Of a stretch of 64,000 nt of DNA, positions 16,147 through 26,386 are shown piece by piece (positions within the stretch are counted from its first letter, which is position 1; each line of letters opens with the position of its first letter). Made by a program: the position numbers and the translations under genes. A model generated the notes under the pieces. That model saw nothing but the letters and a program-made list of their open reading frames with translations, searched no databases and had not been told where the DNA came from. The DNA is from Micromonospora sp. WMMD1155 (GTDB taxonomy: Bacteria > Actinomycetota > Actinomycetes > Mycobacteriales > Micromonosporaceae), in the NCBI RefSeq assembly GCF_029581275.1, contig NZ_CP120742.1:7006501-7070500 (forward strand), written 5' to 3'.

Positions 16147-16311
16147 CCACCGGGCGGCCGCAGCGACGGCGGTGGCCGGCGCCGGGGCCGCACCGGTTCG
16201 GGCGGGGCCGCCGTCCGGTGCACGCCGGCACGTGTCCGGCCGGGCCGGCGGAGTGCGGGTGACCGCACCACACCGGCCCGACCGTTTCAGGAGGCGTTCG
16301 CTAGGGCCACC

Positions 16312-18006
16312 TCAGAGGGTGAACACGAGTGTGGAGATGCTGCGAGCGCCCACGTTGATGGTGGCCTGCCCTCCGTTGACGCTCGTCGGTTGGCTGGCCG
16401 CGTTGGCGTTCTGCGAGGTGAGGTAGTGCTCGGCCCGGGTGACGTTCTGCGGGGCCTGGACGACGGCGTTGGTGACCGCGCTGTTCGAGCGGTTGAGGAT
16501 GACCAGGGTGATCTTCCCGTCGCCCTGGTAGGCGGTGACCTCCAGCGGGGACGCCTTGGAGCTCTTGGTCAGGGCGACGCGTTGGTAGCCGGGGCGTACG
16601 TACTTGGCGTACTGGGAGAAGGCGTACCCCCGCTTGAGCGGCGCTCCCGCGACGGTGCCGTACGCGGACTCGCCGTCGCCGATGAAGGAGTAGTAGCGCT
16701 TGCCGTACCACCAGATGTAGGCGCTCCAGTCGGCCTCCATCGACTTGTGCACGGTGCGCATGATGTCGTCGAGGGTCTCGTTCCAGACCGCCGTGTTGGC
16801 GGGGTTGCCCCAGATGTTGGAGCCCCCGCCGTCGGCGGCGTGCAGGTTCCACTCGGTCATCCAGACCGGCTTGTCGTGCTGCTGGGCGAGGGAGTAGGGC
16901 CGTAGCCGGCCGGCGTCCTCGGTGCCGTACAGGTGCCCGCCGATGTAGCCGATGTTGTTGCGGGCGGTCGAGTCGTTCAGGGTCGGGTCGGTGAAGTTGT
17001 AGTTCAGGTTCACCGCCTCGGCGACCATCAGCTTGGTGTTCTGCACCTTCGCGCCCTGGTCGCGGACGAAGGTGCGCAGCTCGGTGCCGCTCCAGTCCAT
17101 CGAGTCGTAGTCCGGGTGCCAGTCCGGCTCGTTCTGCACCGAGGTCACGTCGATCGTCACGCCCTGGCCGCGCATGTACTGCACGTAGCTGTTCAGGTGG
17201 TTGGCGTAGTCGTCGTAGTAGTCGGTCCGCAGCTTCCCGCCGTTGACCCGGCTGTTGTTGGTCTTCCATGCCGCCGGCGCGGTCCACGGCGACGCGAGGA
17301 TCTTCACGTTCGACCCGGAGGACTTCGCGGTCTTCAACGAGTTCACATGCGTCGCCCACTCGCTCGACACCGGCGACAGACCGGTCCGCACGATGGACAG
17401 TCCCAACTGGTTGGCGCCCATCCCGACCAGGGTCTGCGTCTCGGCCGTCGACCAGGCGCTACCCCAGATGGACTGCGCCGCCCCGAACCCGTCGACGGTC
17501 TGGTATCTGGTCGCGCTGTTCACCGTGATGTCCGCCGGCCCGTTCGGCGGCGGGGTCGTCGGCGGCGGAGTGGTGGGGGTCGTGTCGCCGGTGCAGGCCA
17601 CCCCGTTCAACGCGAAGCTGGTCGGCGCGGGGTTGCTGCCGGTCCACGAGCCGTTGAAACCGAACGACGCCGTGCCGTTGGTGGCGATGCCCCCGTTGTA
17701 ACCGACGTTCCTCGCGGTCACCGCCGCACCGCTCTGGGTCACCGTCGCGTTCCACGCCTGCGTGACCGTCTGACCGGCGCTATAGGACCAGGTCAGGCTC
17801 CAACCGGAGATCGCGTCGCCGAGGTTGGTGATGGTCACGTTGGCCCCGAAGCCGCCCTGCCACTGCGACGACACCGCGTAATCCACCGAACAGCCGGCGG
17901 CCGCGGCGCCGGCCGGCACCGCCGTGGCCACCGCCGTCGACGCCAGCAGGACGGCCCCCACCGACGTCAGGGCCGTTGTGGTCTTTCTCGGTCTTCTCAT
18001 CGACAT
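16312..18006 (-). CDS. Secreted GH30-family glycanase (xylanase type) with N-terminal CBM2
   Basis: A 564-aa protein. Signal peptide to about residue 38; CBM2 (about 39-138; [21 protein letters not shown] through FALNGVAC, with the terminal cysteine pair); Pro-Thr linker 141-156; GH30 catalytic barrel from about 158 with acid/base Glu293 (VQNEPDW) and nucleophile Glu385 (WMTEWNLH); then a C-terminal beta domain. The family cleaves xylan or related beta-glycans, here tethered to cellulose or xylan by the CBM. The short spacing from [18 protein letters not shown] to EPD suits bacterial GH30 xylanases, but exact specificity is not certain. It is monocistronic, with its own 380-nt promoter region. 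Confidence 0.92.
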   Translation of the reverse strand: MSMRRPRKTTTALTSVGAVLLASTAVATAVPAGAAAAGCSVDYAVSSQWQGGFGANVTITNLGDAISGWSLTWSYSAGQTVTQAWNATVTQSGAAVTARNVGYNGGIATNGTASFGFNGSWTGSNPAPTSFALNGVACTGDTTPTTPPPTTPPPNGPADITVNSATRYQTVDGFGAAQSIWGSAWSTAETQTLVGMGANQLGLSIVRTGLSPVSSEWATHVNSLKTAKSSGSNVKILASPWTAPAAWKTNNSRVNGGKLRTDYYDDYANHLNSYVQYMRGQGVTIDVTSVQNEPDWHPDYDSMDWSGTELRTFVRDQGAKVQNTKLMVAEAVNLNYNFTDPTLNDSTARNNIGYIGGHLYGTEDAGRLRPYSLAQQHDKPVWMTEWNLHAADGGGSNIWGNPANTAVWNETLDDIMRTVHKSMEADWSAYIWWYGKRYYSFIGDGESAYGTVAGAPLKRGYAFSQYAKYVRPGYQRVALTKSSKASPLEVTAYQGDGKITLVILNRSNSAVTNAVVQAPQNVTRAEHYLTSQNANAASQPTSVNGGQATINVGARSISTLVFTL

Positions 18007-18286
18007 TCTCCTGAGATGCTGGGGCCGCCCGGGTCGACAGGCGGAGACAGGTGAGGGACGGTGTCACCGGGGTGCCCTTGGCGGTGCGGCCGAACGTCGT
18101 GGACGCGCCCACGGCGGAGCCCCGGCAGTGGATGGTGATGACCGCGGGCAACCGATGCCCTGATCGGGTCAGCCGCGTCGGTCATCGTCAGCGCTCCCAG
18201 GTGCGGCCCGTCGCACCTCGGCGCCGACGTCATCGGCGTCTCGCCGGCGCCCGTGCTCCCGGACGACGCGCCAGCCAACCCACATC

Positions 18287-18344
18287 GACTTTCGTAGATG
18301 CCCAGCGACCCGTCAAGGCGCGCCGACGATGTTTCGCGAAAGTC
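18287..18344. promoter_or_regulatory. Inverted GACTTTCG/CGAAAGTC and TTTCGCGAAA palindrome in GH30 promoter region
   Basis: On the plus strand GACTTTCG (18287-18294) and CGAAAGTC (18337-18344) form a perfect 8-bp inverted repeat 42 bases apart, and TTTCGCGAAA (18332-18341) is itself a 10-bp palindrome at one arm. They lie about 280-340 nt upstream of the GH30 gene. LacI-type xylan regulators of actinomycetes recognise CGAAA-containing palindromes, so a sugar-responsive operator is possible. The gap 18007-18388 holds no other gene that I can support. Confidence 0.35.
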
Positions 18345-18388
18345 AGGACGCTGCGGTGGTGCCACGGCCGCCCGGCGACGCCGACGGG

Positions 18389-21082
18389 TCACCCCCCGAG
18401 ATCGGGTCGGCCCCTCAGCTGCCGTCGCGAGGTGACGCCGAGCTTGCGGAAGATGTTGCGCAGGTGGGTGTCCACGGTGCGTGGGCTGATGAACAACTGG
18501 GCGGCCACCTCGTTGGACGTCGCGCCGGAGGCGACCAGACGGCCGATGTGCAGCTCCTGGATCGTCAGCTGGTCGTACGTGTGTGGGGACCGCTGACGTG
18601 GCCGCTCCCCGGTGGCGCGCAGCTCGACGGCGGCCCGCCGGGCGAAGGCGCCCATTCCGGCATCCGACAGCATGCGGTGCGCGATGCGCAGGTGTTCTCG
18701 GCAGTCCCGTCGGCGGCCCTCGCGCCGCAACCACTCCCCGTACACGAGATGGGCCCTGGCCCGGTACGCCGACAAGGGGCTCCGCTCCAGGTGCGCGACG
18801 GCGGCCCGGTACTGCTCCTCCGAGCCGGTCACCAGGCCGCGGGCGTACGCCGCGATGCCCAGGCCGGTCTCGGTTCCGCTGGCGTCGGCGCGGTCGACGA
18901 GCGACTCCAGCGCCACCGCGGCGGCGTCGGGGTCACCGCAGCGGACCGCCGCCTCGATCAGTTCCGGCAGGGAGAAGCTGGCGAGGAAGAGAGCGCCGTC
19001 CGTGACGGCCCGCCGGGCGGCGGCCAGCGCGGCCGGGTAGTCGGCGAGACCGTTGTACAGCACCGCGGACGCCCAGTCGATGTTGCCGATGAGGAGACCG
19101 CTGCCGCTGGTCGTGGCCGCGGCCAGGGCGCTCTCGAACAGCGCCAGCGCCTCGGTGCGGCGACCACGCACGGCCGCCAGGTGGATCCGGTGGTAGAGCA
19201 TCGGCGACCCGCCGGTCGCGTCGGCGATCGCCTCCTCCTCGGCGATCGACGCCGCCGCCAGGCCGAGGTCGGCGGTGAGCGCGCCGTACGAGCCGTTCTG
19301 CGCGAGCCCGAGCCGCAGCAACAGTGGCGACCCGGACTCACGGCCGGTCCGCATCAGCCACTCGACGATCGCCGAATACCGGTGCGGATCCCAGGTCTCC
19401 GCCGCGAGCATCAGGGCGAGGGCGGGATGCTCGGTCCACCCCGGACCGTCGGGGGCGTCGAGAACCTGCCGGATCAGCGGGACCGCGCGGCCGTATCCCG
19501 CCGTCTTGAGCGCTTCCAGCGCATCCAGTACGTCCGGCGGACGTGCGACGGTCACCGGTATCGACCGTACGGCGGCCAGCACCAGGTCCTGCACGCCGCT
19601 CGCCCGACCGACGAGGAGGCTCGACTCGATCGCGTCCACGAAGCACCTGCGGGCCCGCTCCGGGTCCAGCCCGGCCAGCCGTCTCCCCGCGCGGATCATG
19701 AATTCCGGGCCGCTCACGTCCCGGTCGCTCTGGAAGGCGATCCGCCCACGCACCACGTCGGCGTGCGCGAGCTGGAACTCGTCGAGCGCGGTGTGCTCGA
19801 TCGCCCGGACCAGCGCCGCGGCCCGCTCGGGACGGCCCGCGACGAGGGTGGCCTCCGCCGCGACGAGCGTTCGTTCGATCCGGCGGTCGGGATCCCGGGA
19901 CAGCTCGGCCGCCCGTTCCAGGAATGCCGCCGCGGCCACCACGCCACCGCGTGCCTGGGCGCGGGTGGCGGATCGTACGAGTTCGGCGGCCACGTCGTCG
20001 TCGGGGCCCACGCTGGCCTGGGCGCGGTGCCACGCCCGCCGGTCCGGGTCGGTGCCGGCGTCCGTCGCCTCGGCCAGCGCCCGGTGCGCCTGCTGTCGTT
20101 CGGGCTCCGATGCGGCCCGATAGACCGCGGAGCGGGCCAGCGGGTGGCAGAAGTGGATGCCGATGGCGAACTCGACCAGCCCGGTCGCGGCAGCGCTGGC
20201 GCTGGCGGTCGACACGTCGACGCCCGACAGTCGCGCGGCCGCCCACAACAGGGTGGGGTCGCCGGTCGGATCGGCGCTCGCCACGGTCAGCAGGAGACGG
20301 GCCTCGTCCGGCAGATTCGACAGCCGGGCCTGGAAGCTGCGCTCGATCCGGGTCGACACCGGCGCGGTGCCCGACGGCCCGAAGCCGCCCGCCGTGGGCA
20401 GTTCGAGCAACGCCAACGGGTTTCCCCGAGCCTCGGCCAGCAGGCGGCCGAGCACCTGCTCGTCGAGGAGCAGGTGCCGTCGGGCCGCGAGCAGGCTCCG
20501 CGCGTCGGCGTCGCTCAACCCACCGACGTCGAGGCCCGGCAGCGCGTGCAGTTCGTCCGGGGCGGGCATCCGCAGCGCGAACAGCATGGCGATGGGCTCG
20601 GCGGCCACCCGCCGGCCGACGAACGCCAGCGCCTTCGACGACGCCGTGTCCAGCCAGTGGGCGTCGTCGACAACGCACAGCAGGGGATGCGCCCGGGCCG
20701 CCACGGTCAGCAGACTCAGGGTCGCCACGCCGATGTGGAACAGGTCGGGCGTGCCCGCCGTGAGCCCGAAGGCGACCCGGAGCGCGTCGGCGTGCCGGAC
20801 GGGCAGATCCGCCAGGTGATCCAGCACCGGCACACACAGTTGGTGCAGCGCGCCGAAGGGCAGCTCCCGCTCGAACTCCGCGCCGGACGCCTGGATGACA
20901 CGTGCGTCGGACGCCGCGTCGCGGGCGTACGCCAGCAGGGTGCTCTTGCCGATGCCGGCCTCGCCGCGCACCACCAGCGCACCGCCCCGACCCGCTCGCG
21001 CACCCTGGATCAGTTCGTCGAGGACCTTGCGCTCGACGTCCCTGCCGACGAGTGGGCCCGGGGGAACAGCGGCGGATCGCAC
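18389..21082 (-). CDS. LuxR-family LAL-type regulator (AAA ATPase plus HTH)
   Basis: An 897-aa large ATP-binding LuxR regulator. The N-terminal P-loop is GEAGIGKS at about residues 41-48, Walker B is LLCVVDDAHWLD at about 134-145; a long TPR-like helical region follows; the last 65 residues hold the LuxR HTH (LTIQELHIGRLVASGATSNEVAAQL in pattern, ending TVDTHLRNIFRKLGV). LAL proteins act as positive switches, often for secondary metabolite or sugar genes. It reads away from the small membrane protein and reductase genes at 21312-22884, which are plausible targets. The 229-nt divergent gap contains TGACGG-N9-CCGTCA at 21256-21276. Confidence 0.92.
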   Translation of the reverse strand: MRSAAVPPGPLVGRDVERKVLDELIQGARAGRGGALVVRGEAGIGKSTLLAYARDAASDARVIQASGAEFERELPFGALHQLCVPVLDHLADLPVRHADALRVAFGLTAGTPDLFHIGVATLSLLTVAARAHPLLCVVDDAHWLDTASSKALAFVGRRVAAEPIAMLFALRMPAPDELHALPGLDVGGLSDADARSLLAARRHLLLDEQVLGRLLAEARGNPLALLELPTAGGFGPSGTAPVSTRIERSFQARLSNLPDEARLLLTVASADPTGDPTLLWAAARLSGVDVSTASASAAATGLVEFAIGIHFCHPLARSAVYRAASEPERQQAHRALAEATDAGTDPDRRAWHRAQASVGPDDDVAAELVRSATRAQARGGVVAAAAFLERAAELSRDPDRRIERTLVAAEATLVAGRPERAAALVRAIEHTALDEFQLAHADVVRGRIAFQSDRDVSGPEFMIRAGRRLAGLDPERARRCFVDAIESSLLVGRASGVQDLVLAAVRSIPVTVARPPDVLDALEALKTAGYGRAVPLIRQVLDAPDGPGWTEHPALALMLAAETWDPHRYSAIVEWLMRTGRESGSPLLLRLGLAQNGSYGALTADLGLAAASIAEEEAIADATGGSPMLYHRIHLAAVRGRRTEALALFESALAAATTSGSGLLIGNIDWASAVLYNGLADYPAALAAARRAVTDGALFLASFSLPELIEAAVRCGDPDAAAVALESLVDRADASGTETGLGIAAYARGLVTGSEEQYRAAVAHLERSPLSAYRARAHLVYGEWLRREGRRRDCREHLRIAHRMLSDAGMGAFARRAAVELRATGERPRQRSPHTYDQLTIQELHIGRLVASGATSNEVAAQLFISPRTVDTHLRNIFRKLGVTSRRQLRGRPDLGG

Positions 21083-21311
21083 GCCGGACAGGCTACCCGT
21101 GTCCGGGGGCCGGCAGAGACGCCCGGAACCGCACTGTCGTCGCGCCCGGCACGGCCCGTCCGAGGTCTGTCAGATGACCCGATGTACGTCCCCGACGAGC
21201 CGAGCGACCGCACGGGCGACTACGCAATTACCACCGACGCGACGCCGAGCCCCGCTGACGGATGGTCTACCCGTCACGAATACGACGTGCTCCAGCAGAC
21301 GGGGAAAGCAC

Positions 21312-21746
21312 ATGATCACCCAGACCGACGTCGCCACCGCCGCCACGGCACCGACCCGCTGGCAGGATCGGACCGGGCGCATCCTGATGGCGATCACGGC
21401 AGCGGCCACCCTGGTGCCGTTCGTCGAGGGCCTCACCCGCCTCGGTGACCTCCCCGAAGACCAGATCCTGACCGAATACTGGCGGACCTGCGCCTACCTC
21501 GTCTTCGCCGGCATGTGGGCCCTGCTGGCGGTCGCGCCCCGCAAGCAGCGCGGCATGTGGGAGCTCCTGCTGCTCCACAAGATCGCGGTCACCGTCCAGG
21601 CGGCGTTCATCCTCGATGTTCCGCACGCGCCACTCACCCTGATCGCCGACGGGCTCGTCTCGCTGACCACCATCGCCGGCTACGTGCTGTGCCGGGGCTG
21701 GTACACCTGGCGTCGCGGGGCGCTGGGCCCCGACGACAACCGCTGA
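21312..21746 (+). CDS. Small four-helix membrane protein
   Basis: A 144-aa protein with hydrophobic segments at about residues 26-42, 60-78 (YLVFAGMWALLAVAPRK), 86-104 (LLLLHKIAVTVQAAFIL) and 110-127. No family is recognised with certainty; the pattern resembles small actinomycete membrane proteins of unknown role. The ATG 21312 follows GGGGAAAGC. It is the first gene of a divergent transcript opposite the LAL regulator and lies 100 nt before the quinone-reductase-like gene, probably in one operon. Confidence 0.7.
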   Translation: MITQTDVATAATAPTRWQDRTGRILMAITAAATLVPFVEGLTRLGDLPEDQILTEYWRTCAYLVFAGMWALLAVAPRKQRGMWELLLLHKIAVTVQAAFILDVPHAPLTLIADGLVSLTTIAGYVLCRGWYTWRRGALGPDDNR

Positions 21747-21846
21747 CCCTGCCGGCCGTGGTGGCGGTCCTGCCGTCCGACGCCGACACGATCGCACACC
21801 CGCGACGACCCGACCAGTAGCCGAGATCCTCCGGAGGATTGCCGTC

Positions 21847-22884
21847 ATGCCCAACGCCGTCACCACGAGTACGACCGAGGTAGTCCTACCCGGCGTGGTC
21901 GAGCCGACCGGGCTGGAGGTGCGCACCCGCGAGCTGCCCGCGCCGGCGGCGGGACAGGTCGTCCTGCGGATGGAGGCGACCGGTGTGTCGTTCGCCGAGC
22001 AGCAGATGCGCCGGGGCAAGTACTACGACCAGCCGCCGTTCCCCTTCGTACCCGGATATGACCTGGTCGGCACCGTCACGGCCGTCGGGCCCGGCGTGGA
22101 CACCGGCCTGGTCGGACGCCGGTTCGCCGCGGTGACGAAGATCGGCGCATGGGCCACCCGGGTGCTGATCGAGGCCGCCGACCTGGTCCCGGTGCCGGAC
22201 GGGGTGTCCCCCGCCGCGGCGGAGACCGTGGTGGTCAACGGCATCACCGCCTGGCAGATGCTGCACCGGCTGGCCAAGGTCCGTTCCGGGGGCGTCATCG
22301 TCGTGCTGGGCGCGAACGGCGGCGTCGGCTCCACGCTCGTCCAACTGGCCCGGCACTCCGGGATCAGCGTGATCGGCACGGCGTCGCAGCGGCACCACGA
22401 CGCGGTCCGCGAGTTGGGCGCCACCCCCGTCGACTACCGCGACCCGGGCATGTACGACCGGATCAGGGAGTTGGCACCGAACGGCGTGGACGCGGTGTTC
22501 GACCACGTCGGCGGCCCCGGCGTGGAGCGGTCCTGGCAGTTGCTGCGCAGGGGCGGCACGCTGGTGTCCTACGGCACGGCGGCGACGAAGGACGAGGAGG
22601 GCGACTCGCGGCTGCCGGTGCTGAAGCTCTTCGCGCAGTTGAAGCTCTGGCACACCCTGCCCAACCACCGCAGCGCCTACTTCTACAACTTCTGGGCCGG
22701 CCACCGCCGCCTGGGAACCTTCCGGCGCACCCTGGCCGAGGACCTGACCCAGGTGTTCGGACTGCTCGCCGACGGTGTGCTCGACCCGCAGATCGCCGCT
22801 CAGATCCCACTGGCCGAGGCCGCGTCGGCGCTGGCGCTCGCCGAATCCCGCACCGTCGCCGGCAAGGTCATCCTGGTGCCCTGA
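21847..22884 (+). CDS. Medium-chain NADPH:quinone oxidoreductase-type dehydrogenase (MDR)
   Basis: A 345-aa zinc-free MDR protein. The N-terminal GroES-like domain includes GVSFAEQQMRRGKY and FPFVPGYDLVGTV; the Rossmann domain carries VVLGANGGVGSTLVQLA, whose GANGGVGS binds NADPH, and ends VAGKVILVP. The zinc ligands of alcohol dehydrogenases are absent, which puts it with quinone reductase/enoyl reductase members. It reduces an electrophilic carbonyl or quinone; the true substrate is unknown. ATG has GGAGG upstream (CCGGAGGATTGCCGTC). Confidence 0.9.
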   Translation: MPNAVTTSTTEVVLPGVVEPTGLEVRTRELPAPAAGQVVLRMEATGVSFAEQQMRRGKYYDQPPFPFVPGYDLVGTVTAVGPGVDTGLVGRRFAAVTKIGAWATRVLIEAADLVPVPDGVSPAAAETVVVNGITAWQMLHRLAKVRSGGVIVVLGANGGVGSTLVQLARHSGISVIGTASQRHHDAVRELGATPVDYRDPGMYDRIRELAPNGVDAVFDHVGGPGVERSWQLLRRGGTLVSYGTAATKDEEGDSRLPVLKLFAQLKLWHTLPNHRSAYFYNFWAGHRRLGTFRRTLAEDLTQVFGLLADGVLDPQIAAQIPLAEAASALALAESRTVAGKVILVP

Positions 22885-22934
22885 TCACACCTCGACGGGT
22901 GATACCACCGCGTCACGGCGCACTGGTCGACGCG

Positions 22935-24128
22935 TCAACGGGGCACTGCCGGCCGCTCGGGAGGTTTGCCTCTGGCGCGCATCATGTCGGCGGTGGCGAT
23001 ACCGGCCAGCACGACCACGGCGGCGACGGCGACGGTCAGCGGCGGCACGAAGGTCATGGTGGGCGCGATCCCGGCGAGTACGAGTGCGCCGATCACCCGG
23101 GAACGGGAGACCCGGGCGAACACCGCGTGTTCCACCAGGGCACGCCCGAACAGGAACAGGATCGGACCGCCGAGGATGGCGACGGTCCAGGCCGTCTCGG
23201 TGTGCCCGAACGGGTGCCTGATCACGATCTCGTAGCCGACGGCGACCGCGACGACGCCCGTGATCATGAGGACGTGCGCGATGAACGCCTCCCGGATGAG
23301 GCGGGATGGTTCGCGGGCGGCGGCGAGCGCCTCGGGCAACAGTTGGCCCGCCTTGTAGACGTAGACACGGAACAGCAGCACCGTGGTGGCGAACGCGACG
23401 GCGAAGGCCGCGACGGCGCCGGCCCCCCGGAACGAGGTGTCGCTGTAGGCCGAACCGGTCGTCAGGATGAGTTCGCCGAGCCCGATGATGAAGAACTGTC
23501 GGTAACGCTCGGAGATGTACTCCGCGGAGACCGGCCACTGCTGCGGGGTGGCGAGGGTCCACGGGGCGGGGTAGAAGAGCAGCAGCGCCGTGCCGTCGAT
23601 GGCGACGGCGAGCGCCCACAGCAGCCCGCGCGCCGGGTCCGGCAGGATCGCGCCGGCGATCCACGGCACGGCGGACAACGAGAACCAGAGCAGCACCCCT
23701 GCCGCTCGGCGCTGCGCCTCGTGACCGTGCAGCGCCGGCACGATGACGAGACCACGAATGAGGTGCACCGCGATGTACGCGCCGGCGAACACCAGGCCGG
23801 CGTCGCCGAACGCCCGGGGCACGGCCACCGCCATCATCATGGCACCGAGCATGGCCACGTAGACCAGCACCTGAAGCTGTGGCGCCTTCGCGTCGTAGAT
23901 GTCGGTCACCCACGCCGTGACGAACCAGAGAATGAGGAAGGCCAGCAGCAACAGCAGTGTCTCGCCGGCCTCGACGACGACCGCTCGCCGCTCGGTGAGG
24001 TCCTCCACCAGCCGGTGGGAGACCCGGTTCAGGGCGAAGACGAACACCAGGTCGAAGAACAGCTCCAGCAGGCTCGGCCGCTCCGGTTGCCCCGGCTTAC
24101 GAAGCAGCGCTGCCGCTCTTGTTGACAT
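22935..24128 (-). CDS. ltrA: Low temperature requirement A (LtrA) family membrane protein
   Basis: A 397-aa protein with about ten membrane segments. LtrA signatures are ERPSLLELFFDLVFVFALNRVSH near the start and SAEYISERYRQFFIIGLGELILTTG in the middle; ELFFDLVFV and ERxxxFxIIxLGE are the family's conserved blocks. LtrA was named for low-temperature growth of Listeria; its molecular function is not known. The ATG 24128 begins the conserved N-terminus (STRAAALLRKPG); longer frames extend into antisense or non-conserved sequence. It converges with the MDR gene. Confidence 0.88.
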   Translation of the reverse strand: MSTRAAALLRKPGQPERPSLLELFFDLVFVFALNRVSHRLVEDLTERRAVVVEAGETLLLLLAFLILWFVTAWVTDIYDAKAPQLQVLVYVAMLGAMMMAVAVPRAFGDAGLVFAGAYIAVHLIRGLVIVPALHGHEAQRRAAGVLLWFSLSAVPWIAGAILPDPARGLLWALAVAIDGTALLLFYPAPWTLATPQQWPVSAEYISERYRQFFIIGLGELILTTGSAYSDTSFRGAGAVAAFAVAFATTVLLFRVYVYKAGQLLPEALAAAREPSRLIREAFIAHVLMITGVVAVAVGYEIVIRHPFGHTETAWTVAILGGPILFLFGRALVEHAVFARVSRSRVIGALVLAGIAPTMTFVPPLTVAVAAVVVLAGIATADMMRARGKPPERPAVPR

Positions 24129-24335
24129 CCGGCCGCCCGATTCCGCCCGCTTCGTTCCCCCTCCGGGAATTGATACCACGCCCGGCAGGCCGTCGAGGCC
24201 GTTACCGGGACGACGGTGATCGCAGGTGGTGGGACAGCGGACCACGCGACAGGGTGGCAGAACGTGAATCTCACCTGACCCGAAGATTCTCCCCCTAGGT
24301 TCGATGCGCAGGAGGCCGCCGAACCGGGGAGAGAC

Positions 24336-26183
24336 GTGGACAGCTATCCGGCGATCGAGGATCACGGGCTCATCGGCGACCTGCAGACCGCGGCGCTGGT
24401 GACCTGTGACGGAACGGTCGACTGGTTCTGCGCGCCCCGCTTCGACTCACCGAGCATCTTCGCGGCGCTGCTCGACAAGGACAAGGGCGGCTACTTCCGG
24501 ATCGCGCCGTGCGACGTCCGGTACGTCACCAAACAGCTCTACCTGCCCGGCACCCCCATCCTGATCACCCGGTTCATCAGCGCGGACGGCGTGGCCGAGG
24601 TGATGGACTTCATGCCGGTCACCGGCGAGCGGGCCACCGACACGCACCGCCTGGTCCGTCTCGTCACCATGGTGCGCGGCAGCATGCGTTTCAAGGTCGA
24701 GTGCCGACCCCGGTTCGACTACGCCCGCGAAGAGCACCAGTTGGAGACCCGCCGCCACGGCTACGTCTTCCGCAGCCGGTCGGCGAACCTGACGTTCAAC
24801 CCCGTCGACCCGGTCCGGCACCTGATCGCCGAACGCGGCGACGTCCGCCTCGAAGACGGCGACCTGGTCGCGTACGGCACCCTGAACCAGGGCGACACCG
24901 GCGGGGTGGTCCTGGAGACGGGAGACGCCGACCCGCGGATCTTCTCGCCCGAAGAGGTCCAAGGGATGTTCGAGTGGACCCGGGACTACTGGCGGCGCTG
25001 GCTCGAACGCTCGCGCTACACCGGCCGTTGGCGGGAGATGGTGGAGCGCTCCGCCATCACGCTGAAACTCATGACGTACGCCCCGACCGGCGCGATGATC
25101 GCCGCACCCACCGCCGCGCTGCCCGAACTGGTGGGCGGAACCCGTAACTGGGACTACCGCTACACCTGGGTGCGGGACACGTCGTTCTCGGTGCACGCAC
25201 TGCTCGGCCTCGGCTTCACCGAGGAGGTCAGCCGGTACATGGACTGGCTGGACGAGCGGATCCGCGAAGCCGGAGACCTCCAGGACCCCCTGAAGATCAT
25301 GTACCGGGTGGACGGCTCCTCCGACCTGCACGAGGAGACCCTCGGCCACCTGGAGGGCTACCGTGGCTCGCGACCGGTGCGGATCGGCAACGGTGCCGCC
25401 GACCAACTCCAGCTCGACATCCACGGCGAGGCGCTCTACGCCATGCATCTCGCCGACGAACAGGGCATCCGGGTCTCCCACCAGGTGTGGAAGAGCACCG
25501 TGCGGCTCGTCGACTGGCTCTGCCGGCACTGGGACCGGGCCGACGCCGGCATCTGGGAGAGTCGCCACCACCCGCGCAACTACACCTTCGGCCGGGTGAT
25601 GTCGTGGGTCGCGCTGGACCGGGCCGTCCGCCTGGCCACCCGTACCGGCCGGCCCGGAGACGTCACCAGTTGGACCGAGCAACGCAACCGCATCTACAAC
25701 CAGGTCATGGAACGCGGGTACGACCGGGGTCGCGGAACCTTCGTGCAGGCGTACGGCGAGAGCGTGCTGGACGCGGCGTTGCTGGCCATGCCGGCCGTCG
25801 GTTTCGTCACGCCGAGCGACCCCCTGTGGCAGTCGACGTTGGCCGCGATCGAGCGCGAACTCGTCTCCGACAGCCTGGTCCACCGGTACGACCCGGTCCA
25901 CTCCCCCGACGGCCTCCCCGGCCACGAGGGCACCTTCAACATGTGCACCTTCTGGTACGTCGAGGCGCTGGCCCGCTCCGGTCGCCTGGACGACGCCCGA
26001 CTCACGTTCGAGAAGATGTTCACCTTCAGCAACCACCTGGGTCTGTACGCCGAGGAGATCGCCGCGACCGGTGAACAGATCGGCAACTATCCGCAGGCGT
26101 TCAGCCACCTGTCGCTGATCAACTCGGCGCTGACCCTCAACGACCTGCTCGACGCCGAGGCCGACGCCCGACGCCGCCGATAG
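24336..26183 (+). CDS. Glycoside hydrolase family 15 protein (trehalase/glucoamylase-like)
   Basis: A 615-aa cytoplasmic GH15 protein. It has the N-terminal domain SYPAIEDHGLIGDLQTAALV and DGTVDWFCAPRFDSPS, then an (alpha/alpha)6 barrel with GTRNWDYRYTWVRDTSFS, which contains the substrate-binding Trp-Arg pair, DIWESRHHPRNYTF-type acid region (AGIWESR holds the general acid Glu) and GHEGTFNMCTFWYVEAL, with the C-terminal catalytic Glu. Actinobacterial GH15 members of this type include trehalases; maltodextrin activity is the alternative. No signal peptide is present. GTG start follows GGGGAGAG. Confidence 0.9.
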   Translation: MDSYPAIEDHGLIGDLQTAALVTCDGTVDWFCAPRFDSPSIFAALLDKDKGGYFRIAPCDVRYVTKQLYLPGTPILITRFISADGVAEVMDFMPVTGERATDTHRLVRLVTMVRGSMRFKVECRPRFDYAREEHQLETRRHGYVFRSRSANLTFNPVDPVRHLIAERGDVRLEDGDLVAYGTLNQGDTGGVVLETGDADPRIFSPEEVQGMFEWTRDYWRRWLERSRYTGRWREMVERSAITLKLMTYAPTGAMIAAPTAALPELVGGTRNWDYRYTWVRDTSFSVHALLGLGFTEEVSRYMDWLDERIREAGDLQDPLKIMYRVDGSSDLHEETLGHLEGYRGSRPVRIGNGAADQLQLDIHGEALYAMHLADEQGIRVSHQVWKSTVRLVDWLCRHWDRADAGIWESRHHPRNYTFGRVMSWVALDRAVRLATRTGRPGDVTSWTEQRNRIYNQVMERGYDRGRGTFVQAYGESVLDAALLAMPAVGFVTPSDPLWQSTLAAIERELVSDSLVHRYDPVHSPDGLPGHEGTFNMCTFWYVEALARSGRLDDARLTFEKMFTFSNHLGLYAEEIAATGEQIGNYPQAFSHLSLINSALTLNDLLDAEADARRRR

Positions 26184-26386
26184 CCCGGGCACGCCTGAGC
26201 GCGTACGCCAGCCGCGTCGCGACCTCGGCGGAGGGTGAGCCGCCCGCCCACGCCCTCGGTCGCGGCCGGGGCCTCGTGGTGATTCGCCCGGCTTGTCCTC
26301 GCGGGTCTCGCCCGCCGCGCAGACATGGATAGCCTTCGACCACCAGCCCGACGTCGCGTCGGCCACCTGGGTGACGGGGGATCATC

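Noticed and set aside
16147..16311. Short GC palindromes in the gap before the GH30 gene
   Set aside because: Several short GC runs can pair but none has a convincing stem, so no terminator was called.
18329..21448. A 1039-codon open frame on the plus strand
   Set aside because: It is the antisense of the LAL regulator, kept open by high GC; its Arg/Gly/Gln-rich product has no domain, and the minus-strand gene has clear motifs.
22885..23913. A 342-codon minus-strand frame over the LtrA gene
   Set aside because: It is an out-of-frame shadow of LtrA, Arg-rich and without membrane helices.
24447..26366. A 639-codon open frame on the minus strand
   Set aside because: It is antisense to the GH15 gene and has no recognisable domain or suitable start.
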